From Selaginella tamariscina (taxonomy: Eukaryota; Streptophyta; Lycopodiopsida; Selaginellales; Selaginellaceae): a DNA stretch of 64,000 nt. The stretch covers positions 331,430 to 395,429 of the forward strand of contig PUQB01000051.1 of the NCBI GenBank assembly GCA_003024785.1. The letters run 5' to 3'. The translations under genes were made by a program, and so were the position numbers. Below the pieces are notes generated by a model, which saw only the letters and a program-made list of their open reading frames with translations, did no database searches and had not been told where the DNA came from. The first letter of the stretch is position 1, and each line of letters begins with the position of its first letter. Below, one piece after another: positions 23,000-34,330 of the stretch.

Positions 23000-24560
23000 T
23001 CATTATATGCTTAAGATATGTAGTTGATAGAAATTATGCACTTTCTTACTATGTTTTTATCACCCAGTATATATCTGCATTTTAAAGTTTCATCAAAGTA
23101 TACCGTGCGTGTGAGACTCCACATTTATTAATCAAGTGTGTCAAATTTAGAAAAACCTGGGGTCAATCCGCTATAACTCTACAAATTTGGCAAACTTCAA
23201 ATTATAAATGAAAATTGTATATATATATAATATATATATATATATTATTAAAAAAATATAAAACTCAATTTAAAATAAACAATTAAGGATTCCTAAGTTA
23301 AAATAAAACAATTACATTGTTCAATCATAACTTAATACTCTTTTAATATATGAGACAAGTTGTTTTTCATTCCAATACCATATTATTAATTATTAAATGA
23401 GAACTACTTGTATCATGTTAATAATAGTATTTTAAATTATTATAAAATATCCTTAATTCTTATATAATTTAAATACCTATTTTAATATAATAAAGTTAAT
23501 ATAATATTAAAACCTTTAACCTAAGTTGAACTTAAAATTATAAACATGATAGATCCCCGTTCAATTTTATTATTTAAATTATTATTATTATTATGTTTGT
23601 TTTTCTTTTATTATATACTTTCATTATTTTTATAATAAATATATGCTTTTATACTCGAGATTACCTTAATCCAAAAATATAGGAAGTTAAATAATTTAGT
23701 AAGTAAAATGAATAAAACAAAAATGAAAGAGTATCATAAGAATTATATTTTTGTATGTAAGCTTTTATATATTAAATATGTATTTTATGATATCTTAATT
23801 CTATGAATTTATTACAAGAACTATCACATGTAATATCTATGGTATTATACTTTATTTACTTATATTTAACTTGTCTTCATTTTAAATAAAAGTAACCAAC
23901 ACATTATTATGACTTATATATTTAAAACATAAGTTTGTGAATTATATCAAAAAATTAATGATTTTTAATTATCTTATTTAAATAAGATATATCCTTGTTT
24001 AATTTTGTTTCAATTTTTAAATTTTTTTTTGTTTTTGTTTTATAAATTTAATTGCTATTAATAATAAATGACATTGTTCCATGTTCAACATCATCTAAAT
24101 CCTTAAGGTATAGAAATTGTAATACATAATTATATAAAGTTAAATTAATTAAAAAGAGTTAAAATAAAAAGGAAATAACAACTTTTTAATGAGTGATAAA
24201 ATTTTTAATATCTTAAGGACAAAAGTAGGTTAACAAGAAGTTATTAAATTCATTTATATATTAGTTGCATACCTATTAACATCATGCACTAAAAACCCAA
24301 GTTGACAAACTACACATAATTGATAAATTAATAATCAAACTTATTGCTTTTAAAATGAAGTATAATTATGATTAGACTGGAGTAAAGTCAGTTAGGTTTT
24401 TTTACTAAATTAATTAACTAAATTTTATATTTATAATTTAAAATACAATATTAATATACTCTATTTCAGTAAACTTGATTAAAAATGGGTAATAACTATA
24501 TATAATTTATTATGGTAGTACATGACATAAAATACTAAAATAGCAACTGTGATATAATTA
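23000..24560. other. AT-rich spacer, no gene seen
   Basis: Very AT-rich sequence with runs of ATTATTATT and TATATA and no frame longer than chance. It separates copies 4 and 5 and has no clear counterpart elsewhere in the array. Confidence 0.5.
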
Positions 24561-24578
24561 ACTAACTTTGTTTTTACT

Positions 24579-25921
24579 TCAACTTTTTTTATCTTTCTTT
24601 TTAGAAGCCTCCATATCTATATTGCTACCCTCATTAGTCTTTATAAGCATCTTAAGAGACTCTCTAGGACTAGTTTCATCGACCAATAAAGAGTTATTTA
24701 TAACCAATTCGATTTCCTTCTTAAACCCTCCTGTAGATATGGTGCCCTTACCATTAAATCGCTTATCCTTAGCATTAAACAAGCTGCCCTTGTTCCACTT
24801 GGGATGAGCCTTAAGGGCAACCACTTTGGCTAGAGTGTCTGCTTTGGACTTCCGTTTTGAAACTTTCATAGTTCTTTTCACAGTCCCTTTAAAAAAGGTC
24901 ATTAAGAAACTCCATATCTGTATTGCTGTCTTTATTAGTTTTGTGACCATCTCATGAGATTCCTCAAGACTCGTTTCATCAACTAACGTCGAGTTATTTA
25001 TAATCATTTCATCTTTCTTAAACCCTCCTGTAGGAATGGTGCCCTTACGATTAGATTGCTTACCCTCAGCAGTAGACACATTTCCCTTATAATTCCACTT
25101 GGAACGGGCTTCAAGAGCAGCCCCTTTGTCTGCAGTGTCTGCTTTGGGCTCCTGTTTTAGTGCTTCGCGACTAGAATAAAATATTCTAATCTTTAACATC
25201 TTTCCCTCACACACAACGCTTATTAACTTGCCCTTTGCCATTCTAAAAATACCCTAATATGAAAATGCCCTAGTAAGTATGTCAACTTATATAATAAAGA
25301 AAAAATAAAATAAAATGAGGCTCGTGTGTGTGTTGTGTAAGAGAGAGGGGGATATACATGCAAATTTCCCTTATTCTGTTTCATCGTTGTAAACATGAAA
25401 TTTAAGCCTTCGTGATGGAAGAGCATATACCATCACCTACTAGGGCATGCATATAATATAAAAGTGTGAGATACGGTAATAAAAGAGCGCCATCTAGTAT
25501 ATTCCCCATACTAACGTATATATACATATATATTACTCACCACATACAATTTACGGTGGCCTCAAAGCTGCGGTCTGTAACAGCAGTTTCCAATAAGAAA
25601 TGCACTCACCCCTTGCACTTAATATCTAAATCACCTTGATTATCAAGTCCGTAGAACTGTAGCCAGGAGTCGCATTTCTCGTCCGTCGTATCTGGCTTGT
25701 ATAAAGAACTATTAGTGCTAATTAATTTATATATCAGCATTTTATACTAATTAATAAATTTTAATATAATTTACCTGGTTGGGGAAAACGTTCCTGTTAT
25801 TAGGGATTGAATAAGATGTGGCGTTATCTTCAATTGCATGTTGCAGCGTACCGAGCGATCTAACGGCTTCGAGTAGTTCTCCTTGCGCGTTTGTCAAATC
25901 CTTGGATTGGTTCTTCATTTA
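24579..25921 (-). pseudogene. Gene X copy 5, with intact lysine-rich exon (220 codons)
   Basis: The last exon (25,241-24,579) is open for 220 codons: MAKGKLISVVCEGKMLKIRI, then repeat 1 (GAALEARSKWNYKG, GTIPTGGFKKDE, NNSTLVDETSLEES), a linker containing FFKGTVKRT, repeat 2 (ALKAHPKWNKGSLFNAKDKR, GTISTGGFKKE, NNSLLVDETSPRES) and a Lys-rich end SKKKDKKS. Exon 4 (25,550-25,690) keeps FYGLDNQGDLDIK but has a TGA soon after. The coiled-coil exon lies at 25,784-25,921. Exons 1-2 are absent, replaced by the spacer repeat S. If anything is translated it is the lysine-rich exon. A plausible acceptor (TTTTTAG) sits just before its ATG. Confidence 0.55.
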
Positions 25922-27215
25922 TACCCGCGGGAGTCCACACCATGGAGGACATGAAAAAATGTATGTATATACTAAGCGTGTAGAATCAAATATTTTGGTA
26001 CTCGTGTATTTTTGTAGGGACCCTAATGTGAGGGTAAAGCACAAAGTATACACACAGTGTGTAGCTCACGAGAGATCTCAATGTATAACGGAACGGACGT
26101 GTTTGATTGGAAGTAGTAGGATCCTTGAAGTTCATTGGAACAATTAAAATCCTTCATAATTCCACGTATGAACATCTTAGATTCAAAATAAAAAATCATG
26201 TTTGCTTTTGTTCAAGGAAGCGTTCGAGGTTTGAAGGAAACAAGTGATCAAATGAGTTGTAACAGAAGGTGAAATATTAATTACTTTTTAGAGTAACAAC
26301 AAAAGCCATGAATCAGTGCATAATGTTACTATAAAAGACAATGAATAACCAAAAAACACTTAATTTAATCATAATATCTCTTACTTTTTTATTATTTGAA
26401 TTTGATTTTTAAAAGTTAGGATTGGATTATTAAGTACAAAATGTTTAATAAAAAAAATGTATATATAGGTTTCTTTTAACCAAAGGATTATTAAATTCTA
26501 AGTTAGCAACTTTCGATCAAATATTTCAATGGTAAAGTATTGCAGTTTGGCAAACTTCGTTATAAGATGTGGTCATAAATAAATTTTAATTGACTTGGCA
26601 ACAGACAGTAGAGATGGCAAGACATGTTTTAAGATTTTGTGTCTTGTAAAAAAGGCATTGATAGAAACATTTGTGATGCACTTTCCAATTTTTGTAATAA
26701 ATACTTAAATTTGAGTTTGATTTAAGTAGCACGGAGAGCATATAAATAAGCATCCACACTAGTGCTACATTTTTGTAATGTAATCATATTGTCTTATGTT
26801 TAATCAATTCTCCATATACTTGAACATTTATTCTACTACTCACAATACACAGCACGCACGCACACGCATTGTGGATTTGGTATTATCTTAGACTTACGCA
26901 GGTTGTAGTTGAGGAGCAACTTAATGACATGCCATAGAGGTTCCATGTTTTACTGGATAAGATAGCCGTGTATGGCGGTTAGGAGAGGGGATGCAACCAG
27001 GGAGATGAAGCTTGTACACAGAACCTAATTAAGGATCGGTAGGCCAGCTATCGAATCATGGATGGTCCAGATTTTCAAACAAACTCAATGGAAGATCCAA
27101 GAGGCAAGTCTTACATATTCTTAATTTTTGCTTGTACCATTTAACACACATGGCTATAGCTTTATTAAACTATATTATCAAACACACATGGCTGAATTTT
27201 ATGTACTTATAAAGG
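25922..27215 (+). repeat. Spacer repeat S, copy 1
   Basis: Starting near the CCGCGGGAGTCCA boundary, this 1.3-kb block is nearly the same as 28,645-29,960 and partly repeated at 31,800-32,600. It has a good plus-strand TATA box (TATAAATA, 26,741) followed by CATCCACACTAGTGCTAC. Near 27,055 an ATGGATGGTCCAGATTTTC frame opens but is short. I cannot say whether S is a promoter block, a transposon or plain spacer. Confidence 0.6.
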
Positions 27216-27229
27216 ATACTTTTCCCTCA

Positions 27230-28645
27230 ATTGCCGTGCTTTTTTCTTAAAAGACTCGTTAAGACTTGTTTCATCAACTAATAAAGAGTTATTTATAACC
27301 AGTTCGACTTCCTTCTTAAACTCTCATGTAGAAATGGTGCCCTTACCATTAGATCGCTTACGCTTAGCATTAAACACGCTGCCCTTGTTCCACTTGGGAT
27401 GGGCCTTAAGGGCAGCCTTTTCGGTTGCAATGTCTACTTTGGGCTTCCGTTTTGGAGCTTCCGTCGTTCTTTTCATAGTCCTCTTGAAAAGGTCATTAAA
27501 AACTTCATATCTCTATTGTTGTCCTTATTAGTTTGTGTGAGCATTTCATGAGACTCGTCAGGACTTGTTTCATCAACTAATGTTGAGTTTTTTATAATCA
27601 TTTCATCCTTCTTAAACCCTCCTGTAGGAACGGTGCCCTTACGATTAGATTGCTTACCCTTAGCAGTAGACACATTTCCCTTGTAACTCCACTTGGAACG
27701 AGCTTCAAGAGCAGCCCCTTTGTCTGCAGTGACTGCTTTGGGCTCCTGTTTTAGTCCTTCGCGGCTAAAATGAAATATTCTAATCTTTAACATCTTTCCC
27801 TCACTGCCCTCTGCCATTCTAAAAATACCCTAATATGAAAATGCCCTAGTAGGTATGTCAACTTATATAGTAAAAGAAAAAAATAAAATGAGGCATGTAT
27901 TATGTTGACGTGTGTCTCCGCGTGTGTACCTTGTAAGGTCCATTAGGCATATGAACTAAGACATATACATCATGTGTTGTGTGTGTGTGTGTGTGTGAGA
28001 GAGTGAGAGAGAGAGAGAGAGAGGGGGGGGGGGGGGGGGGGGGTATACATGCAAATTTCCCTTATTCTGTTTCATCATTGTAAACATGAAATTTTAAGCC
28101 TTCGTGATGGAAGAGTATATAACAGCACCTACGAGGGCATGCATATAATATAAAAGTGTGAGATACGGTAATAAAAGAGCACCATCTAGTATATTCTGCA
28201 TACTAACATATATATTACTCACCGCATAGTACAATTTACGGTGGCCTCAAAGCTACGGTCTGTAACAGCAGTTTCCAATAAGAAATGCACTCACCCCTTG
28301 CACTTAATATCTAAATCACCTTAATTATCAAGTTTGTAGAACTGTAGCCAGAAGTAGCATTTCTCGTCCGTCATCTGGCTTGTATAAAGAACTATTAATG
28401 TTTTTCTTTCCTAATTAATTTATATATCAGCATTTTATACTAATTAATAAATTTTTAATATAATTTTACCTGGTTGGGGAAAACGTTCCTGTTATTAGGG
28501 ATTGAATAAGATGTGGCGTTATCTTGGTTTATGTTCCCGACGGTGGCTCTCACTTTCAATTGCCTGTTGCAGCTTACTGAGCAATCTAACGGCTTTGAGT
28601 AGTTCTCCTTGCGCGTTTGTCAAATCCTTGGATTGGTTCTTCATT
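27230..28645 (-). pseudogene. Gene X copy 6, frameshifted
   Basis: The lysine-rich exon starts at 27,817 as MAEGSEGKMLKIRI, lacking about eight codons of the usual start, and runs 114 codons through repeat 1 before the frame changes near 27,500. Repeat 2 (27,257-27,470) is present in another frame. Exon 4 (28,220-28,380) has TAA and TGA stops (LDN-stop-GDLDIK). The coiled-coil exon (28,468-28,645) opens MKNQSKDLTNAQGELLKAV and is shifted later. A 21-base poly-G tract (28,023-28,043) lies in the intron region. Confidence 0.55.
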
Positions 28646-29960
28646 TATATCCGCGGGAGTCCACTCACTATCACGGACATGAAAAAATGTATGTATATAC
28701 TAAGCGTGTAGAATCAAATATTTTGGTACTTGTATATTTTTGTAGGGACCCTAATGTGAGGGTAAAGCACAAAGTATACACACAGTGTGTAGCTCACGAG
28801 AGATCTCAATGTATAACGGACGTGTTTGATTGGAAGTAGTAGGATCCTTGAAGTTCATTGGAACAATTAAAATCCTTCATAATTCCTGTATGAACATCTT
28901 AGATTCAAAAGAAAAAATCGTGTTTGCTTTTGTTTAAAGAGCATTTGAGGTTTGGAGAAAACAAGTGATCAAATGAGTTGTAACAGAACGTGAAATATTA
29001 ATTACTTTTTAGAGTCATGAAAGAGTGCATAATGTTACTATAGAAGACAATGAACAACAAAACAACACTTAATTTAATCATAATATTCTCTTACTTTTTT
29101 ATTATTTGAATTTGATTTTTAAAAATCAGGATTGGATAGAATCGGTTTTAATTTGGAAACAAGAACAAGGTAATTATTAAGTACAAAATATATAATAAAA
29201 AATGTATATATAAGTTTCTTTTAACCAAAGGATTATTAAAGTCTAAGTTAGGAACTTTAGACCGAATTTTTTAATGGTAGAGTTGTATTGCAGTTTAGCA
29301 AATTTCATTATAAGATGTGGGTCATAAACAAATTTTAATTGACTTGGCAACAGACAATAGAGATGACAAAACATGTTTTAAGATTTTGTGTCTTGTAAAA
29401 AAGGCATTGATAGAACATTCGTGATGCACTTTCGAATTTTTGTAATAAATATCTTAAATTTGAGCTTGATTTAAGTAGCACGGAGAGCATATAAATAAGC
29501 ATCCACACTAGTGCTACATTTTTGTAATGTAATCATATTGTCCTATGTTTAATCAATTCTCCATATACTTGAACATTTATTCTTACTACTCACAACACAC
29601 ACACACACGCACGCACACACATTGTGGATTTGGTATTATCTTAGACTTACGCAGGTTGTAGTTGAGGAGCAACTTAATGACATGTTATAGAGGTTCCATG
29701 TTTTATGGATAAGATAGCCGTGTATGCCGGTTAGGAGAGGGGATGCAACCAGGGAGATGAAGCTTGTATACAGAACCTGATTAAGGATCGATACGCCGGC
29801 TTACAGCATATACTGAATCATGGATGGTCCAGATTTTCAAACAAACTCAATGGAAGATCCAAGAGGCAAGTCTTACATATTCTTAATTTTTGCTTGTGTA
29901 TCATCTTTTAATAACCACATGGCTATAGCTTTATTAAACTATATTATCAAAAACACACGG
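28646..29960 (+). repeat. Spacer repeat S, copy 2
   Basis: Nearly identical to 25,922-27,215, including the stretch from ATGTATGTATATACTAAGCG to GGATCCTTGAAGTTCATTGG and the TATAAATA box (29,490). Differences are small indels. With copies 5-7 of the lysine-rich exon this makes a recent tandem repeat of about 2.6-2.75 kb. Confidence 0.65.
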
Positions 29961-29975
29961 CTGAATTTTATGTAC

Positions 29976-31210
29976 TTAGAAAGGAGACTCGTTAGGACTC
30001 GTTTCATCAACTAATAAAGAATTATCTATAACCAGTTCGACTTCCTTCTTAAACTCTCCTGTAGAAATGGTGCCCTTACCATTAGATCGCTTACGCTTAG
30101 CATTAAACACACTCCCCTTGTTCCACTTGGGATGAGCCTTAAGGGCAGCCTTTTCGGCTGCAGTGTCTGCTTTGGGCTTTTGTTTTGGAGCTTCTGTCGT
30201 TCTTTTCACAGTCCTCTTGAAAAGGTTGTCGAGAAATTCCACATCTGTATTGCTATCCTTATTAATTTGTGTGAACATTTCATGAGACTCGTCAGGACTC
30301 GTTTCATCAACTAATGTCGAGTTATTTATAATCATTTCATCCTTCTTAAACCCTCCTGTAGGAACGGTGCCTTTACGATTAGATTGCTTACCCTTAGCAG
30401 TAGACACATTTCCCTTATAACTCCACTTGGGACGAGCTTCAAGAGCAATCCCTTTGTCTGCAGTGACTGCTTTGGGCTCCTGTTTTAGTGCTTCGCGGCT
30501 AGAATGAAATATTATAATCTTTAACATCTTTCCCTCACACACAACGCTTATTAACTTGCCCTCTGCCATTCTAAAAATACCCTAATATGAAAATGCCCTA
30601 GTAGGTATGTCAACTTATATAGTAAAGAAAAAATAAAATGAGGCATGTATTATGTTGACGCGTGTCTCCGCGTGTGTACCTTGTAAGGTCCATTAGGCAT
30701 ACGAACTAAGACATATATATCGTGCGTGTGTGTGTAGAGGGGGGTATACATGAAAATTTCCCTTATTTTGTTTCATCATTGTAAACATGAAATTTAAGCC
30801 TTCGTGATGGAAGAGCATATACCATCACCTACGAGGGCATGCATATAATATAAAAGTGTGAGATACGTCTAGTATATTCCACATACTAACGTATATATAC
30901 ATATATATATTACTCACCGCATACAATTTACGGTGGCCTCAAAGCTGCGGTCTGTAACAGCAGTTCCCAATAAGAAATGCACTTGCCCCTTGCACTTAAT
31001 ATAAATCACCTTGATTATCAAGTCCGTATAACTGTAGCCAGAAGTCGCATTTCTCGTTCGTCGTCTGGCTTGTATAAAGAACTATTTGTTTTTCTCTCCT
31101 AATTAATTATATATCAGCATTTTATACTAAATAATAAATTGCACGTTTGTCAAATCCTTGGATTGGTTCTTTATTTATATCCGAAGGAGTCCACTCACCA
31201 TCACGTTCAT
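29976..31210 (-). pseudogene. Gene X copy 7, lysine-rich exon open for 197 codons
   Basis: The exon (30,569-29,976) reads MAEGKLISVVCEGKMLKIII and carries both repeats (GIALEARPKWSYKG and GTVPTGGFKKDE; ALKAHPKWNKGSVFNAKRKR and GTISTGEFKKEVEL) joined by a linker containing LDNLFKRTVKRTTE. It ends early after DETSPNESPF, without the Lys-rich tail of copy 5. Exon 4 (30,925-31,070) and a stub of the coiled-coil exon (31,141-31,180) remain but are broken. Confidence 0.5.
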
Positions 31211-31242
31211 CAAAAAATGTATGTATATACTAAGCATGTAGT

Positions 31243-31808
31243 TTTGAAGTTTTCAAATATATATGTAAATTTTAAATTTCAGGAGTATACATGTAAATTT
31301 CCCTTCTTTTATTCCGTGATAGAAGATTGGAATCCCCGGTACCAGCACCTATATATAACAATAAGTTTAGTTAATCCTCATTAGTTAATAGTTAACCCTG
31401 GTTACATAATTTCTGGAGAGATGTGCGTGTGCGTGTGCGTGCATGCGTTGTGTGTGTGTCTGTGTGATATCTTGTCCATTAGCACGAGTTATGCTCCACC
31501 ATGGCTAGAGGCACATATACGTAAATATGTAATCAAATTAAGGCATTTCATTCAGTCGTTTAGTTTAATAAAAAATTACTGTTTTGAACATTTGACATAA
31601 TCACATCGGGTTCTCTTACTATATATTTCTTGTTTTATGTAAATTTCAAACTAATTAGCTTTTAACTAATGTCTTATATTATAAAATGCAAATTACATAC
31701 ATATTGGTCAGTTAAGTTTACAAAATAGAACCTAGGTGATAAGGTAAATCCAGATATCAAATATTGGAGAGAATATGCTTTGCAGTTTCATTTCTATGTA
31801 TAATGTAT
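31243..31808. repeat. Inserted block matching 40.4-41.3 kb
   Basis: This block interrupts spacer S. It starts TTTTGAAGTTTTCAAATATA and matches 40,410 onward. It then jumps over about 320 bases at CAGCACCTAT and continues from CAATAAGTTTAGTTAA to the SPX-like scrap AATATGCTTTGCAGTTTCA. The likeness to 40.4-41.3 kb is close, so the copying is recent. Confidence 0.6.
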
Positions 31809-32600
31809 AAGAATCAAATATTTTGGTACTCATATATTTTTTATACGGACCCTAATGTGAGGGTAAAGCACAAAGTATACACGCGGTGTGTAGTTCACGA
31901 GAGATCTCAATATAATGGACGTGTTTGATTGGAAGTAGTAGGATCCTTGAAGTTCATTAGAACAATTAATTCCACATATGAACATCTTAGATTCAAAATA
32001 AAAAATTGTGTTTGCTTTTGTTCAAGGAAGCGTTTGAAGTTTGGAGAAAACAAGTGATCAAATGAGTTATAACAGAAGGTGAAATATTAATTACTTTTCA
32101 GAGTAACAACAAAAGCCATGAAAGAGTGCATAATGTTACTATATAAGACAATGAACAACGAAACAACACTTAATTTAATCATAATATTCTCTTACTTTTT
32201 TTATTATTTGAATTTGATTTATAAAAATCAGGATTGGATAGAATCAGTTTTAATTTGGAAACAAGAACAAGGTAATTATTAAGTACAAAATGTATAATAA
32301 AAAAAATGCATATATAGGTTTCTTTTAACAAAAGGATTATTAAAGTCTAAGTTAGCAACTTTTGATCGAATTTTTCAATGGTAGAGTCATATTATTGCAG
32401 TTTGGCAAGCTTCATTATAAAATGTGGGTCATAAATAAATTTTAATTGACTTGGCAACAGAGGATAGAGATGGCAAGACATGTTTTAAGATTTTGATTTG
32501 TGTCTTGTTAAAAAAGGCATTGGTAGAAACATTTGTGATGCAGTTTCGAATTTTGTAATAAATATCTTAAATTTAAGATTCATTTAAGTAGCATGAAAAA
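31809..32600 (+). repeat. Spacer repeat S, copy 3 (partial)
   Basis: Resumes S at AGAATCAAATATTTTGGTAC and follows copies 1 and 2 to about 32,600, where the TATA region is replaced by unrelated AT-rich sequence (AAAAACATGTC). Confidence 0.6.
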
Positions 32601-34330
32601 CATGTCAAAAACAAGCTAAGACAATGACAAGTACTCTATGAACAAACATGTTATTTTTCCTTTTTGGAATATACAATATATAAGTGAAACAAACAATCAA
32701 AGAATAATTTAATTTGAATGTTATTTTAAAGTATAAGGTCTTCCAATACTCTATATGCAGTGAAGTTTTTAGAAATAAATTTGATTTTCAAATTTAGAAA
32801 AAGAATTATGATTAGTTAACCTATAAGAAATTTCATGTTCTTTATACAATTGATAATACTCTAATTCCATGCACATGTAAATATCATGAGCACATACTTA
32901 TAGATTTATAATATAAATTTTAATGTACAAACATTATATATGCTTGTAGGCTGTAAATTGTTTACATATTATTTTATTACATAGACATACTTACCATGAT
33001 TCATATGATATATATTTAAAGACAAAAATGTGAATATATACTCATATACATATTTATATTTATTACATGGTCACTTAAGTAAAATTTGAGAGTAGAGCAT
33101 GAAAAAAACTAGTGGACAAAATGTTCAAAAGGGCATGGCAAACATTGTCCTAGTCAATGTTCAAAAGTAGGTGCATTTGAAAAGAACAAAGTTAGTGTTA
33201 TAAATATTTTTTCAATATGAATTATTATAAATTCACCAGGTTAAGGATAATAACCGGGTTAAGGATCAAAGCCACACTAATTTAGGATGGTTGTTGATGA
33301 TTGTTCACTACAGGTCACCCTAAAATCCAAAACCCACTTAGCCCATAAAATGGTCATCCTAAATCCTATGTTATATATATATTAAGGTAAACTTAGGAAC
33401 TTAAAGATAATAACAACAGAATTAATTCATTTTAAAAATAAACTCACAAAGTTAAGGATACCAACTAGGTTAAAAGTTATTAATTAATTAAGCTCAAACA
33501 TGGGTAATCCTAAGAGCTTAATAAAAAAACTCACAATAATTGAGTTAAGAATCTAGCTTAAAAATAAACTCACTAAGTTAAGGGTCCAATTTAGATATAA
33601 ACTCATTATATTAAAAATAACAATTGGGTTAAGGATACATTAATTATTAAATTAATGTACCAACGGTGGCCATGTGTACTAATAATAAAAAAGATGGTGT
33701 AAATAAGTATAAAATTGAACTCTCTTGTTTTATTGTCATCCTTGTTTTCTTTTTTTTATGAGATATCTTTAGCATATTTGATGAATGTCTTTCATGTTAA
33801 ACATGCTAGAAATTATTATAAATATGAAATGTACATGTATACCATAATATATGTATTATAATATTATATTATATTATGATATACTATACTCTATAAATTT
33901 ACCAAAATTAAATATTAAAAATTGAATGCATATGTGATGAATGAAATTTTAATTAAACACATTTCTATGCTAGTATTTTTGGAATTGTGATGTGAAAACT
34001 TTTTTTATAATTTACATAGTGGTATCTAAAGCCTTATTACAAGATACAGTTGATTATTAATGGAGAAATCATAGAAGTCTTTTAAAATAACAAAATGTTT
34101 AAGAGGTAGTAAATATGACTTTACCAACTTTTAATATTTTTAATGAACCTATTTTTAGAAGTTGTGCTTTGCAAAATAAAGTTTCTATAGTTTTTTATGG
34201 TAAATGAATTGCTACTCAAGGAAAAAAATTGAATCATTTTAACAAAGGTGAATTAAAATGTGTAGCTCAACAAAGAAGTAAATTTAATTAAAAGTAACAA
34301 ATTTGCACTTAAAAAACTTGTATCTCTCTC
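32600..34330. other. AT-rich spacer with a small degenerate repeat cluster
   Basis: No gene seen. At 33,230-33,650 short units of the type AACTCAC(A/T)AAGTTAAGGAT(A)CCAA recur at least five times (33,240, 33,450, 33,530, 33,560 and 33,600), an eroded minisatellite. Confidence 0.45.
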
